Positions 22,194 to 30,871 are shown, numbered from the stretch's first letter. The stretch: 64,000 bases of DNA from a virus (IMGVR_UViG_3300015171_000002:48018-112017); one strand, 5' to 3'. Notes: generated from the letters alone by a model not told the origin. Numbers and translations are program-made.

Positions 22194-22568
22194 ATGGCGC
22201 ATCCTTTCCATCATTCAATTAGTTCTGTAAAAAAATGGGGTGGGGTATGGCAGGATTATATTAAAATTCATTCCTGGTTTGACCAGACTAAAGGTTTAAT
22301 GGCTGATGCAAGACATAGGGCTATTTTACATTCCAGTTTTGGAATTATGCTTTGTGAACAAGTTTTTGGAACAGTCCTTACTAGAGAATCGGATAATAAA
22401 ATATTGCCGGTACGTTGGATTGGAGAACAACACGTTATTGAAGATTTAGGTAAAATTCCAAGTGTTGAAAAATGGTTTGAGAAAATGCCCGTAGAAGATT
22501 GGATGTATAAACGTAGTCGTAAATTATCAGAAGAATTAGAGATTCCACAGGAGCTAAAAAATGTATAG
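22194..22568 (+). CDS. DUF6915-like protein
   Basis: 124 residues. HHSISSVKKWGG, WFDQTK, then ARHRAILHSSFG and a basic-acidic end match the compact histidine-rich domain that I recall as DUF6915, common in phages. The conserved histidines suggest metal binding; function unknown. Confidence 0.7.
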   Translation: MAHPFHHSISSVKKWGGVWQDYIKIHSWFDQTKGLMADARHRAILHSSFGIMLCEQVFGTVLTRESDNKILPVRWIGEQHVIEDLGKIPSVEKWFEKMPVEDWMYKRSRKLSEELEIPQELKNV

Positions 22569-22908
22569 AGAATTAAATCCAAATGAATTATCTAAAGTCG
22601 CACAACAGTTAAATGAAATGGCAATTTGGTATGCTTATAAAGCTTTTGCAGATAAATATTTTCCACTTGCGGTTTCATTAAGTGTTGAAATTGAAGGTGA
22701 AAGTGATGATGAAGGTGGAACAGATTATCGTATTACTGGAATTTATGGAACAGATAAAGACGGTGATTCAATTAGTTTATCCGATGAAGTACTTAGGAAT
22801 TATGATAAAGATAAATACAATTTACCAACTGACCATTATGAGCCGAGTGAAATTAATCTATTAAATAAACCGGGTGGCAAGTTTCATATTGTAGTAGAAG
22901 ATAATTAA
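22561..22908 (+). CDS. Unknown 115-residue acidic protein
   Basis: Helix then strands; no domain recognised. Overlaps both neighbours. Confidence 0.7.
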   Translation: MYRELNPNELSKVAQQLNEMAIWYAYKAFADKYFPLAVSLSVEIEGESDDEGGTDYRITGIYGTDKDGDSISLSDEVLRNYDKDKYNLPTDHYEPSEINLLNKPGGKFHIVVEDN

Positions 22909-23438
22909 TGATTATTATTGTTGATATAGAAAGTGATGGGCCTTGTCCTGGTATTTATTCCATGATACAATATGGAGCAGTTTGTATCTATAATAATCAA
23001 ATTATGGGTAAAGTGAGCCGTTCACTGAAAGCTATTACTGATAATTTTGTTCCCGAAGCTTTAAATGCTATTGGTGTCAGCCGAGAACAAACATTGAATT
23101 TTGGTAATGTAAATATAGCTATACAGGATTTGGAAGAATTCGTTGTAAGACATATGCAAAATTCTAAAAGTAAGGCTAAATTTTATAGTGATAATAATGG
23201 TTTTGACTGGCAATTTATAAATTATTATTTTCATAAATTTGGTAGTGGGAGTGGTAATCCATTTGGATTTAGTTCAAATAATATCAGTAATTTCTATGGT
23301 GGTTTGAATAAAAAACTTGTCGATTATGATTGGAAAAAATATAGAATTACATCCCACAGCCATGATGCTCTTTCCGATGCTTTGGGAAATGCCGAAGCTT
23401 TATTAACTATTTGTAAACAATACGGAATAAAACTATGA
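22908..23438 (+). CDS. DnaQ-like 3'-5' exonuclease
   Basis: 176 residues. DIESDG gives the first D-x-E, DNNGFDWQF a central D, and the HDALSDA block the last H and D, the DEDDh layout of DnaQ/RNase T enzymes. Removes 3' nucleotides from DNA or RNA; trimming of RNA ends would fit the RNA genes nearby (inference). Confidence 0.82.
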   Translation: MIIIVDIESDGPCPGIYSMIQYGAVCIYNNQIMGKVSRSLKAITDNFVPEALNAIGVSREQTLNFGNVNIAIQDLEEFVVRHMQNSKSKAKFYSDNNGFDWQFINYYFHKFGSGSGNPFGFSSNNISNFYGGLNKKLVDYDWKKYRITSHSHDALSDALGNAEALLTICKQYGIKL

Positions 23439-23469
23439 GAAAACTAATCAATCTTTCATTGGGAACGAA

Positions 23470-23799
23470 ATGAAAAAAATTAAAATTGTTGTCAACGATG
23501 GTTTGACCAGTTTTGGATTAAATGAAGCCGCTTATAAACAAATGGGACTTGATTTCGAAAAAGAAGTTATCTGGCCCGTTCAAAGATTATTTCCAGATTA
23601 TACAGGTTTATATGCGGGAATGGCTTATAAAAATGATAGAAGTAATCCTAAACTTGTTAGTTGTGTTGAAACTCTGGGGCCGGAGGGTTGTGGTATTCCT
23701 GGCACTTATTTTATTATTGTTCAGATTCCAGCTAAATCTAAATGGGAAATTATTCCTAGAATAATGGGGGGCGAGGATTTGATCGTTTCAAGTAAATAA
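23470..23799 (+). CDS. Unknown 109-residue protein
   Basis: Alpha/beta with a GPEGCGIPGTYFII segment. A 12-codon reading frame lies between this and the exonuclease. No family recognised. Confidence 0.65.
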   Translation: MKKIKIVVNDGLTSFGLNEAAYKQMGLDFEKEVIWPVQRLFPDYTGLYAGMAYKNDRSNPKLVSCVETLGPEGCGIPGTYFIIVQIPAKSKWEIIPRIMGGEDLIVSSK

Positions 23800-23864
23800 G
23801 CTCGGTAGATTATTTATTATTCATATTTATAAAAAGGAATACGGGATAGGTAATAATAAATATT

Positions 23865-24344
23865 ATGAATTATTCTGAGTGTATGATTGAACTAATAAAG
23901 ACTTGTCCACTAAAAGAATATCCAGATAATAAAATAAATTGGTCACTGGCTGAAATCAATAGAGATTATATTCTGTCCTGTTGGGATAGTGAACTGCTAA
24001 CAATGGCTAACATAGCACTTTTTGAAACTGAATTAAATACTGATTATATGCTCATCGTTGGTTCCAGATATGGCACAATGAACGTTTTAGATAATACTAG
24101 ATTGGTGCAGGTACGTTCTTATTATCTTTGGACTGGACTAATGTTTGGGCCATCTACACAAAAGAAAAGACAATTCAGTTTTGAAATAAGTGCTGTTGCC
24201 AATAAAAAAGGTATTAGTTTTCAGAATAGCATAGATAAAAGAACACATCGTGGCGAAACTGGAATTATTTTTTCAAAACTGAGTCAGGTTTTGAATTCTT
24301 TCTATTCCAGACCAGAAATAGAAAAACTTGAGTCTGAGTCCTGA
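23865..24344 (+). CDS. Unknown 159-residue protein
   Basis: No domain recognised. Downstream 24345-24545 is non-coding and holds one dyad copy (24453) and a class B promoter. Confidence 0.65.
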   Translation: MNYSECMIELIKTCPLKEYPDNKINWSLAEINRDYILSCWDSELLTMANIALFETELNTDYMLIVGSRYGTMNVLDNTRLVQVRSYYLWTGLMFGPSTQKKRQFSFEISAVANKKGISFQNSIDKRTHRGETGIIFSKLSQVLNSFYSRPEIEKLESES

Positions 24345-24502
24345 TTTAGATAATATAACCAAAACTGGATATACTTTTATTATGTAAAATACCCTAAAAA
24401 TTTCGGTTAGAATCGCGTTGGGAAACGGTTAGAAAAACTGGAAATATTATTCGCTTTCGTGAAATTAGTCACAACCCGGTCAGGTCGGAAAATTCAAACC
24501 AT

Positions 24503-24538
24503 TTTCTAACTTGACAATTTTTTTATTTTGTGGGATAC
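24503..24538 (+). promoter_or_regulatory. Class B promoter of the deaminase gene
   Basis: TTTCTAAC runs into -35 TTGACA (24511), 17-base spacer ending TTTGTGG, -10 GATACT (24534 region). +1 should lie only a few bases before the ATG at 24546, so the leader is minimal. A dyad copy lies at 24453-24474. Confidence 0.65.
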
Positions 24539-24545
24539 TTTCGAA

Positions 24546-24929
24546 ATGGAAATTAATTTGTTGCGCCCATTTGAAATCTGTAGAAAACTCTCTTATCTTA
24601 GTGAATTCGATAAGAGATTCAAAATGTCAGCAATTATAATGCGGCGTGGTCATATTATCGGAATGGGAATAAATAAACTAAAAACTCAGGGAGCTAAATA
24701 TCCTAATCTTTTTAGTTGTCATGCCGAATTGTCAGCTATTATAAATTCTAAACCATATAAAAATGATTTGAACGGAACAGAAATATTTATTTATCGGGAA
24801 ACGGCTGATTTTGTTCCTGCTATGGCTAAACCCTGTAATACTTGTTTTGGGGCAATTCTGGAAGCTGAAATAAAAACTATTTGGTATTCTATAAATATTT
24901 GGCCTTATTACGATAGAATGGAAATCTAA
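24546..24929 (+). CDS. dCMP/cytidine deaminase-family protein
   Basis: 127 residues. CHAELSAI supplies the zinc histidine and catalytic glutamate, PCNTCFGAI the two zinc cysteines. Size and motifs fit small deaminases; dCMP to dUMP is the likely reaction in a phage that also has dUTPase, but substrate is inferred. A TTG 18 bases upstream lies inside the promoter and is rejected. Confidence 0.8.
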   Translation: MEINLLRPFEICRKLSYLSEFDKRFKMSAIIMRRGHIIGMGINKLKTQGAKYPNLFSCHAELSAIINSKPYKNDLNGTEIFIYRETADFVPAMAKPCNTCFGAILEAEIKTIWYSINIWPYYDRMEI

Positions 24930-24930
24930 A

Positions 24931-25254
24931 ATGGAATATATATATAAAGTTGGAGATAAAGTTTATTTCGAAGCAGATAACGGAGTGAATGATTCTTTCT
25001 ATATTGATACCATAGATTATATTACTCCAAAAGGAAAAATTCGTCTGGTAAAGAATAACCAGAGTCTATTTTCAAATGATGGTTGGGAAATTAAAAACAG
25101 TTATCATCGGAGTAGATTTGTGCTTCTAACACCAGAATTAGCTATTCGATATAATAATTGGTATCGTCGGAGTAAGGTAACGAGAACTGATTTTACTAAA
25201 TTATCAGATGAAATTATTCAAGAAATTTATAATATTCTAAAGAGGAAAGAATGA
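24931..25254 (+). CDS. Unknown 107-residue protein
   Basis: Beta-rich N-terminal half with a VGDKVYFE start as in small KOW/SH3-like folds, helical end. Two bases after the deaminase gene; overlaps the ligase by 4. Confidence 0.65.
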   Translation: MEYIYKVGDKVYFEADNGVNDSFYIDTIDYITPKGKIRLVKNNQSLFSNDGWEIKNSYHRSRFVLLTPELAIRYNNWYRRSKVTRTDFTKLSDEIIQEIYNILKRKE

Positions 25255-26330
25255 AACTGCCTTTTTTGCCGTCTGAAGATGAATTTTATATAAAGGATGT
25301 GATGATTGGTGAAACAGCCTGTATTCTGATTACTCCTAAAATCAGCGCACATTGGGATTCTGAGAATGTTATTTTTCGTTCTAGTGTTTGGAATAAAGAA
25401 ACTGGTGAATTAGTTAGTCCATCTTTCAAGAAATTTCATAATTTAGGTGAAGCACCGGATTTATTTCCTTTACCATCTAATTTAAATAAATCATCTTTTA
25501 TTGAAAAGATTGATGGTTCAACATTGATTGTTTCTTGGTATAGTTATAATCAGATTATTCGGACTAGGGGTACTGTAGATGCTAGACAAATGGACAACGG
25601 CGCTGAAATAGATTTATTGATTGAAAAATATCCACTGGCATTCAAGTTTCATAATGGGCAAAATACTTTTATTTTTGAATGGGTTACTCCTGCTAATCGA
25701 ATTGTAGTGGATTATAAAGAGCCAGATATGATTTTTATCGGCGCAATTAATCACCGTGATTATTCTTACTGGACACAAGCACAATTAGATTATTTAGCCC
25801 AAGAAAATGGTTATAAACGTCCACAACGCTATTTTGTAAAAAATAGTACTGAACTAATCGATTTAGTTACTGATTTTCAGGATAAAGAAGGTATTGTAGT
25901 TTATTATAATAATGATCAAAACATGCGGAAAGTAAAGAGTCCACGTTATCTTGCACTTCATACGCTAAAGAATATGGCCGATAGTGATAAAGCTATGGTA
26001 GATTTATTCATGGAATATCAGATGCCGGTTTATTCTGATTTTATGAAAATGCTGGAAGGTGATTACGATTATGAAATCGCACAATTTCTAATTGGAAAAG
26101 TTTCTAAAATCTGTGATTCATTCAAAGAGTACCAAAAATTTTATAATCATATTGTCGGTTTTGTAGATAATATTCGTTCTATGCCAACACGAAAGGAACA
26201 GGCATTAAAAATTCAATCTGCTTATGGAAATACTATTCGTTCTGGTATGGCTTTTTCTATTCTGGATAATAAAGAAATTGATCAAAGAAAAATAAAACAG
26301 ATTCTTTTACAGATGATGGCGAAGGTGTAG
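25251..26330 (+). CDS. RNA ligase, T4 Rnl1 type
   Basis: Seals RNA nicks, classically in anticodon loops cut by host nucleases. 359 residues. Nucleotidyl-transferase motifs: EKIDGSTL (motif I, catalytic K about residue 88), RTRG, FIFEWV (IIIa), EGIVVYY (IV), KVKSPRYLALH (V). The C-terminal helical region resembles that of T4 Rnl1, which contacts tRNA. Pairs with the kinase/phosphatase. Confidence 0.88.
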   Translation: MKLPFLPSEDEFYIKDVMIGETACILITPKISAHWDSENVIFRSSVWNKETGELVSPSFKKFHNLGEAPDLFPLPSNLNKSSFIEKIDGSTLIVSWYSYNQIIRTRGTVDARQMDNGAEIDLLIEKYPLAFKFHNGQNTFIFEWVTPANRIVVDYKEPDMIFIGAINHRDYSYWTQAQLDYLAQENGYKRPQRYFVKNSTELIDLVTDFQDKEGIVVYYNNDQNMRKVKSPRYLALHTLKNMADSDKAMVDLFMEYQMPVYSDFMKMLEGDYDYEIAQFLIGKVSKICDSFKEYQKFYNHIVGFVDNIRSMPTRKEQALKIQSAYGNTIRSGMAFSILDNKEIDQRKIKQILLQMMAKV

Positions 26331-26372
26331 TACTAGAGTACTATTGCACCAATAGCGGTTTTATAATAAAAT
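26329..26372 (+). promoter_or_regulatory. Class A operator-promoter
   Basis: AGTACTAGAGTACT (26329-26342), one base, -35 TTGCAC (26344), 17-base spacer, -10 TAAAAT (26367-26372). The operator overlaps the last codons of the ligase. Confidence 0.65.
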
Positions 26373-26416
26373 GTTTTCAACGGTAAAGAACATCTAGCTA
26401 CTATAGGAGAAATAAA

Positions 26417-26608
26417 ATGCGTGACGAATTTGAAAGTTCACATTTCCTAGATGGTACTCCTATTCCAGATAATTATTTTGATATTCTGGCGCTGTTTACT
26501 GAAGGAATGGATTCTATCAGTGAGCAGGATGAATATAATGATATGTATTTTGATCCTATTCTAAATCGATATCGGCCAATTCCTAGTGTAGAATATGATG
26601 GAGATTAG
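26417..26608 (+). CDS. Unknown 63-residue acidic protein
   Basis: No domain recognised. AGGAGA site. First gene of a class A unit that leads to the CCA enzyme and second ligase. Confidence 0.65.
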   Translation: MRDEFESSHFLDGTPIPDNYFDILALFTEGMDSISEQDEYNDMYFDPILNRYRPIPSVEYDGD

Positions 26609-26610
26609 AA

Positions 26611-26877
26611 ATGCGTAATGATAATTGGGAAAAAGTAGGCAAGGTTATTATAATTCTAGTCGTGATTTTTGGATTTACTTTTATGCTTGTTGCCGGAAGT
26701 GATAGCTTAACATATAATGATTTTTCAGCTAACTGTTCCAGTGTCATGAAAGTTTCTAAATATCCTGCTAAAATGGAAATTGATTTTTGGGATTATCATA
26801 ATAACCATTGTTGGTTAGAAGTAGCACCGGGAATTTGGGCTGATAGTAATTATATTCAATACGATAAGGCACAATAA
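26611..26877 (+). CDS. Small membrane-anchored protein
   Basis: 88 residues; N-terminal span (about 11-30), then an extracytoplasmic part with two cysteines that could pair. Two bases after the previous gene. Confidence 0.65.
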   Translation: MRNDNWEKVGKVIIILVVIFGFTFMLVAGSDSLTYNDFSANCSSVMKVSKYPAKMEIDFWDYHNNHCWLEVAPGIWADSNYIQYDKAQ

Positions 26878-26878
26878 A

Positions 26879-27151
26879 ATGTCAAATGTTGCTGATGCTC
26901 TGCAAGGTGATTTGAATAATATTCAAAACAAAGAAGTTTCTAAATGGGAGAATACTTCGGAAACAAATGAAATTGTACTCCCATTTGAAATTCGAAGTCA
27001 ATTTCGTCCTAAACTGATGGAATTCTTTGAAATGACAAATAAGCGACACGGTGCATATCTTTGGGCAGAGCAAAAAACAAAAGATTATTTTGAAACCGCT
27101 TTGGGAATTCCCCAAAAAGCTTGGGTATATCGGACTCGTCATTCAGGATAA
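26879..27151 (+). CDS. Unknown 90-residue protein
   Basis: Mixed charged protein, no domain recognised. Confidence 0.65.
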   Translation: MSNVADALQGDLNNIQNKEVSKWENTSETNEIVLPFEIRSQFRPKLMEFFEMTNKRHGAYLWAEQKTKDYFETALGIPQKAWVYRTRHSG

Positions 27152-27157
27152 TATAAA

Positions 27158-27415
27158 ATGGCTAGAGATTTGACTAAAATTATTGATTTGATGATTGCTG
27201 AAATTCCCGCTGGAAACGATGATTTTATTTCTAATTTAAAATCTAATCGGACAAGTGTTGAATATAGTTCTCCCGAAACAATGGGTTTACGTTGGGAAAC
27301 AGTAGCAGAAACTTTAATGGATTTTATTGGAATAGATGAAAATAGTTTTACAGACTGGCAGAAACGAATTATTAATATCTGGATGGATAAAGAGATATTT
27401 GAATTAAATGTGTAA
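27158..27415 (+). CDS. Unknown 85-residue protein
   Basis: Acidic helical protein, no domain recognised. Overlaps the next gene by 8 bases. Confidence 0.65.
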   Translation: MARDLTKIIDLMIAEIPAGNDDFISNLKSNRTSVEYSSPETMGLRWETVAETLMDFIGIDENSFTDWQKRIINIWMDKEIFELNV

Positions 27416-27617
27416 ACATCCACCAGAAAGATATTATACAGTAAATTTCTTTGGGCCGATTGATCCTGAAGATATAAATACTATCTGGTGTAATCAGATT
27501 TGGGTAGGTTGTTTAGATTGTGGAAAAGAAATAGGAATTATTATTCCTAAAAAATCGGGTAGTGGTGGAACGGAATACATAACAGACTTAAAATCTGTGG
27601 GATTGAAAAATCCATGA
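27408..27617 (+). CDS. Small zinc-binding protein overlapping tRNA-Leu
   Basis: 69 residues with CKHP near the start and CLDCGKE later, the pattern of one zinc site. The last 20 codons lie inside tRNA-Leu(UAA), so the same bases serve as codons and as tRNA. Confidence 0.6.
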   Translation: MCKHPPERYYTVNFFGPIDPEDINTIWCNQIWVGCLDCGKEIGIIIPKKSGSGGTEYITDLKSVGLKNP

Positions 27618-27640
27618 GAGTTCGAATCTCTCCTGCCCGA
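27556..27640 (+). tRNA. tRNA-Leu(UAA)
   Basis: Class II tRNA. Acceptor CGGGTAG/CTGCCCG, anticodon arm ACAGA-CTTAAAA-TCTGT, variable arm GGATT/ATCC, T-arm GAGAG-TTCGAAT-CTCTC. Lies directly upstream of the CCA-adding enzyme gene. Confidence 0.9.
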
Positions 27641-27666
27641 CTATTTATAATAAAAGGATAAATAAA

Positions 27667-28347
27667 ATGAAATTTTATAAGGTTGGTGGTTTTGTACGTG
27701 ATCAAATTATGGGAATAAAATCTCACGATTTAGATTATGCCGTGGAAGCCGAATCTTATGATGAGATGAGAGATTATATTAGTTCTCATGGTAAGATATA
27801 TCTCGAAACACCGGAATTCTACACAATCCGGGGGAAAATGCCTGGAATGGGTGATTGTGATTTTGTTTTATGTCGTAAAGAAAGTGATTATACTGATGGT
27901 CGGCATCCTGATAAAGTAGAAGTAGGAACTATTCTGGATGATTTGGCTAGACGTGATTTTACTATGAATGCCATTGCTATTGATGAAGATGGTAATTATA
28001 TTGATCCATTTGAAGGTATCGCGCATATTAAAAATAAAGCAATTATTTGTGTGGGTGATACTGAAACACAATTAAAACAAGATGCTTTAAGAATGATTCG
28101 TGCTGTTCGCCTTTCTGTAACTAAAAGAATGAATATCGGTTATGAAATTGATCATTTTTTGAGAAATGGTTATAATTCTTTGTTACTGGATAATATTTCA
28201 AACGATAGAATTAAAGATGAAATAAATAAAATGTGGGAATTCGATCCATTTAATGCCTTTATTGCCATGCGACGTTATAGTACTATGTTTGAATATATTT
28301 TCCAAACAAAAGATATTTGGATGAAAGCGACATTAGAAAAGAGATAA
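27667..28347 (+). CDS. cca: tRNA nucleotidyltransferase (CCA-adding enzyme) core
   Basis: Adds CCA to tRNA 3' ends. GGFVRD (residues 7-12), DLDYAVE metal-binding acids, ARRDFTMNAIA, a DALRMIRAVR helix and DRIKDEINK match class II poly(A)/CCA polymerases. At 226 residues it is about half the bacterial length, so it has the catalytic head, neck and little of body and tail. The role fits: 25 of the 26 tRNA genes here lack an encoded CCA. AAAGGATAA site. Confidence 0.88.
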   Translation: MKFYKVGGFVRDQIMGIKSHDLDYAVEAESYDEMRDYISSHGKIYLETPEFYTIRGKMPGMGDCDFVLCRKESDYTDGRHPDKVEVGTILDDLARRDFTMNAIAIDEDGNYIDPFEGIAHIKNKAIICVGDTETQLKQDALRMIRAVRLSVTKRMNIGYEIDHFLRNGYNSLLLDNISNDRIKDEINKMWEFDPFNAFIAMRRYSTMFEYIFQTKDIWMKATLEKR

Positions 28348-28348
28348 T

Positions 28349-29386
28349 ATGGCAAGTGCAACTATTCAACGAATTAAAGATATTCAACCTATTCCCGATG
28401 CTGATAAAATTGAATTAGCAACAGTAATGGGTTGGCAACTTGTAACTGCTAAAGAAAATAATTTCAAAGCAAATGATTTTGTTATATATGTAGAAATCGA
28501 CTCTATCACTGAGGATAGACCAGAATACGAATTCTTGCGTGATCGAAATTTCAGAATAAAAACAATTAAATTGCGTGGTCAGATTAGTCAGGGATTAATT
28601 CTACCTGTTAGTTTATTGGGTGATGCCTGGATTGATTATACTGAAAATGGCATAGATATGCTTTATCCTGTTGGAAATGGATTATGGGCGAATGTACCTT
28701 ATCCACATTATAATGAAGGTGATGATGTTTCTGAGATTCTAGGTATTAAACATTATGAAAAACCATTACCATTAGAATTATCTGGAATGGCAATTGGGAG
28801 TTTTCCTAGTTTCTTATCTCGAACAGATGAAGATATGGTACAATCTTGTTTGCGAAAATTAGATGCTTTGCAAGGTAAGCCATATTATATTACTGTCAAA
28901 GTTGATGGTATGTCTGCAACGTTCTATAAATGGGAGGAAAGATTCGGGGTTTGTTCGCGTAATTTGGAACTAAAAGAGCATGAAAATAATGTATTCTGGA
29001 AATTAGCTCATAAATATAGTCTGGAAACGATAAAGGATGGTATCTATCTACAGGGTGAGGTAGCAGGCCCAGGCATACAAAAAAATAAACTAGGATTAAA
29101 AGAGCCAGATTTATTTATTTTCAATGTAAAACATATTCAAGGCAATAAACAAATTTCTTTTACTGAAATGGTGCAAACCTTAGAATATCCCGGCAAATGT
29201 AAAATGGTTCCAGTTTTAGCATCTGGTGATAATTTCTCATTGAAATTAAATGATTTAATTGAATTAGCCAATCATGTAAAATATGATAATGGAGCCGCCG
29301 CAGAAGGTATTGTAGTCAGATCACAAGATGGATTGATTAGTTTTAAATGTATGAATAATAATTATTTACTGAAAAATGGAGAATAA
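28349..29386 (+). CDS. RNA ligase, DRB0094 (Deinococcus Rnl) type
   Basis: 345 residues. N-terminal OB-like domain with IQPIPDADKIELATVMGW, then the ligase core: VKVDGMSATFY (motif I, catalytic K), GVCSRNLEL, GEVAGPGIQKN (IIIa region), EGIVVRS (IV), ISFKCMN (V). This architecture is that of the Deinococcus radiodurans family, which seals 3'-OH/5'-PO4 RNA nicks. One base after the CCA enzyme stop, so co-expressed. Confidence 0.88.
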   Translation: MASATIQRIKDIQPIPDADKIELATVMGWQLVTAKENNFKANDFVIYVEIDSITEDRPEYEFLRDRNFRIKTIKLRGQISQGLILPVSLLGDAWIDYTENGIDMLYPVGNGLWANVPYPHYNEGDDVSEILGIKHYEKPLPLELSGMAIGSFPSFLSRTDEDMVQSCLRKLDALQGKPYYITVKVDGMSATFYKWEERFGVCSRNLELKEHENNVFWKLAHKYSLETIKDGIYLQGEVAGPGIQKNKLGLKEPDLFIFNVKHIQGNKQISFTEMVQTLEYPGKCKMVPVLASGDNFSLKLNDLIELANHVKYDNGAAAEGIVVRSQDGLISFKCMNNNYLLKNGE

Positions 29387-29387
29387 A

Positions 29388-29576
29388 ATGAATTTAGGAG
29401 AGATAAAATTAGATTGGGATAGAAAAGGTTATTCGGCAGAACAAGTAATTGAATTACAAAAGTTATTTACTTTGCGTGGTGGTAGTGATAAAGCAAAAAT
29501 AAAAGCTCAACGCAATATTGTTCGAAATATGGGATTTTTGAGCCTACCTTTCTCTTTAAACAAGAAAAAGTTTTAG
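29388..29576 (+). CDS. Unknown 62-residue basic protein
   Basis: GGAGAATAAA ribosome site fixes this ATG. Helical, basic. Last gene before the operator at 29578. Confidence 0.65.
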   Translation: MNLGEIKLDWDRKGYSAEQVIELQKLFTLRGGSDKAKIKAQRNIVRNMGFLSLPFSLNKKKF

Positions 29577-29577
29577 T

Positions 29578-29621
29578 AGTACCAATGTCCTATTGCGCGT
29601 TTTGGGATTTTGGAATAGAAT
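29578..29621 (+). promoter_or_regulatory. Class A operator-promoter
   Basis: AGTACCAATGTCCT (29578-29591), one base, -35 TTGCGC (29593), 17-base spacer, -10 TAGAAT (29616-29621). Confidence 0.65.
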
Positions 29622-29664
29622 TATTAAATGTTCATCGTATTCACTAGAGAAAAAGGATAAAATA

Positions 29665-30006
29665 ATGTCAGAACTAATTACGTTTGTTGTAAAGAATGGA
29701 AATGGTCAGGTTTATAAGTTTAGTAAATTAGAACGTGGATTTACTTATGGTTCTCCATTGACTGATGGAGTAGCTAAACGTGGTCGACCGAGTAAATTTC
29801 CTACTGAAACCGTTATTATGTCACATCCTGTTACTGAAACAAGTTCTAATAAGGTTGTAAAGCCAGTTAAAAAGACTAATTTTCTAAAGGTTGTCAATAC
29901 CGAAACATCCGAAAATGTAAATAAGCCGGAATTAGTTCCCGCTGGTGGTGGTAATCATGTTGAAGAAGAACGTGTAAAGGGTGACAATTTTTTAAAGCTC
30001 GACTAG
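29665..30006 (+). CDS. AT-hook-like DNA-binding protein
   Basis: 113 residues. KRGRPSKFP near residue 34 is a good AT-hook core (RGRP flanked by basic residues); the rest is low-complexity. AAAGGATAA site fixes this ATG. Possibly a DNA-organising or regulatory protein. Confidence 0.6.
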   Translation: MSELITFVVKNGNGQVYKFSKLERGFTYGSPLTDGVAKRGRPSKFPTETVIMSHPVTETSSNKVVKPVKKTNFLKVVNTETSENVNKPELVPAGGGNHVEEERVKGDNFLKLD

Positions 30007-30134
30007 TCGATAAAAACAATAATTTATTACCCTGGAAAAAAATAAAAACAACTAAAATAAAATTGAATAAAGTTTTATGGTGCGGGAGTCATTTTTTGGT
30101 ACAAATTTAATTGTTTACAAAAAAACTTGATTTT

Positions 30135-30181
30135 TTCTAACCAGATTCTAACTTGACAAGTGTTGGTTTTTCCAGTAAGAT
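30135..30181 (+). promoter_or_regulatory. Class B promoter
   Basis: TTCTAACCAGATTCTAAC precedes -35 TTGACA (30153), 17-base spacer, -10 TAAGAT (30176-30181). The TCTAAC copies are 11 bases apart. Confidence 0.75.
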
Positions 30182-30256
30182 AAACGCAGGATTGAAGATT
30201 AAAACAGCCGACAAATAAATGTTGTCGTTTGAAATAGTTTTCAATCCAGCGTTTTT
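30182..30256 (+). promoter_or_regulatory. Long leader hairpin with T-run
   Basis: AAACGC-a-GGATTGAA pairs with TTCAATCC-a-GCGTTT, with an inner CGACA/TGTCG hairpin, followed by TTTTTCTTATTTT. It begins at the expected +1, so it looks like an attenuator or a short stand-alone RNA ahead of the gene at 30277. The gap 30007-30276 otherwise holds only the promoter. Confidence 0.55.
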
Positions 30257-30276
30257 CTTATTTTAGGAGAGATAAA

Positions 30277-30543
30277 ATGTCTTTTCAAACTGAAAATAAT
30301 AAAACTGCTCGGTTTATCCGAGAAAACAGGAAAATATTTGTTGATATGTATAATAATAAACATTATTTACCGGGGCCATATACATATCATCCTGTAAAAA
30401 ATGTAGTATCGGTTAAACCAGTAGATCAATATTCTAAAAAGCGTAAAACTGGTGTTTTATTTTTAGTGGATAATGAGCCGATTTGTGTTATGACATTTAC
30501 TCATGCGATGGATTTAGTAAAAAAGGATATTGAAAATGTCTAA
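30277..30543 (+). CDS. Unknown 88-residue basic protein
   Basis: No domain recognised. AGGAGA site. First gene of a run of coupled small genes to 31.97 kb. Confidence 0.7.
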   Translation: MSFQTENNKTARFIRENRKIFVDMYNNKHYLPGPYTYHPVKNVVSVKPVDQYSKKRKTGVLFLVDNEPICVMTFTHAMDLVKKDIENV

Positions 30544-30871
30544 ACCAGTTGAATTTCAAACTACGGCACTCCTGGATAATAAATTTGATTTATATACCGT
30601 TCGTGGTTATCCTGTAGAAATTCCGGGTTATCCTTATATTACTGCCTATAAAGGATATTATAATATTAATACTCCTATTCATCGGGGTACAAAGAAGTGG
30701 TATATTGTGGATGCGAATGCTCATTTTATTATTGGGCAGGGTCAGCGTAAAATTGAAGATGCTATGCAATCCACTATTGAATATTTGAAAGTTCATAATT
30801 GTACCGAATTGAACTATTGGGAAGCTATTCAATCTAGTTTGATGGTTGTCTTAAAAGGATTTGCAAAATGA
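30536..30871 (+). CDS. Unknown 111-residue protein
   Basis: Overlaps the previous gene by 8 bases. Y- and H-rich; no domain recognised. Confidence 0.65.
   Translation: MSKPVEFQTTALLDNKFDLYTVRGYPVEIPGYPYITAYKGYYNINTPIHRGTKKWYIVDANAHFIIGQGQRKIEDAMQSTIEYLKVHNCTELNYWEAIQSSLMVVLKGFAK

Noticed and set aside
24360-24500. Small RNA between 24345 and 24545
   Set aside because: Apart from one dyad copy and a short GGTTAG repeat, no promoter or convincing fold was seen upstream.
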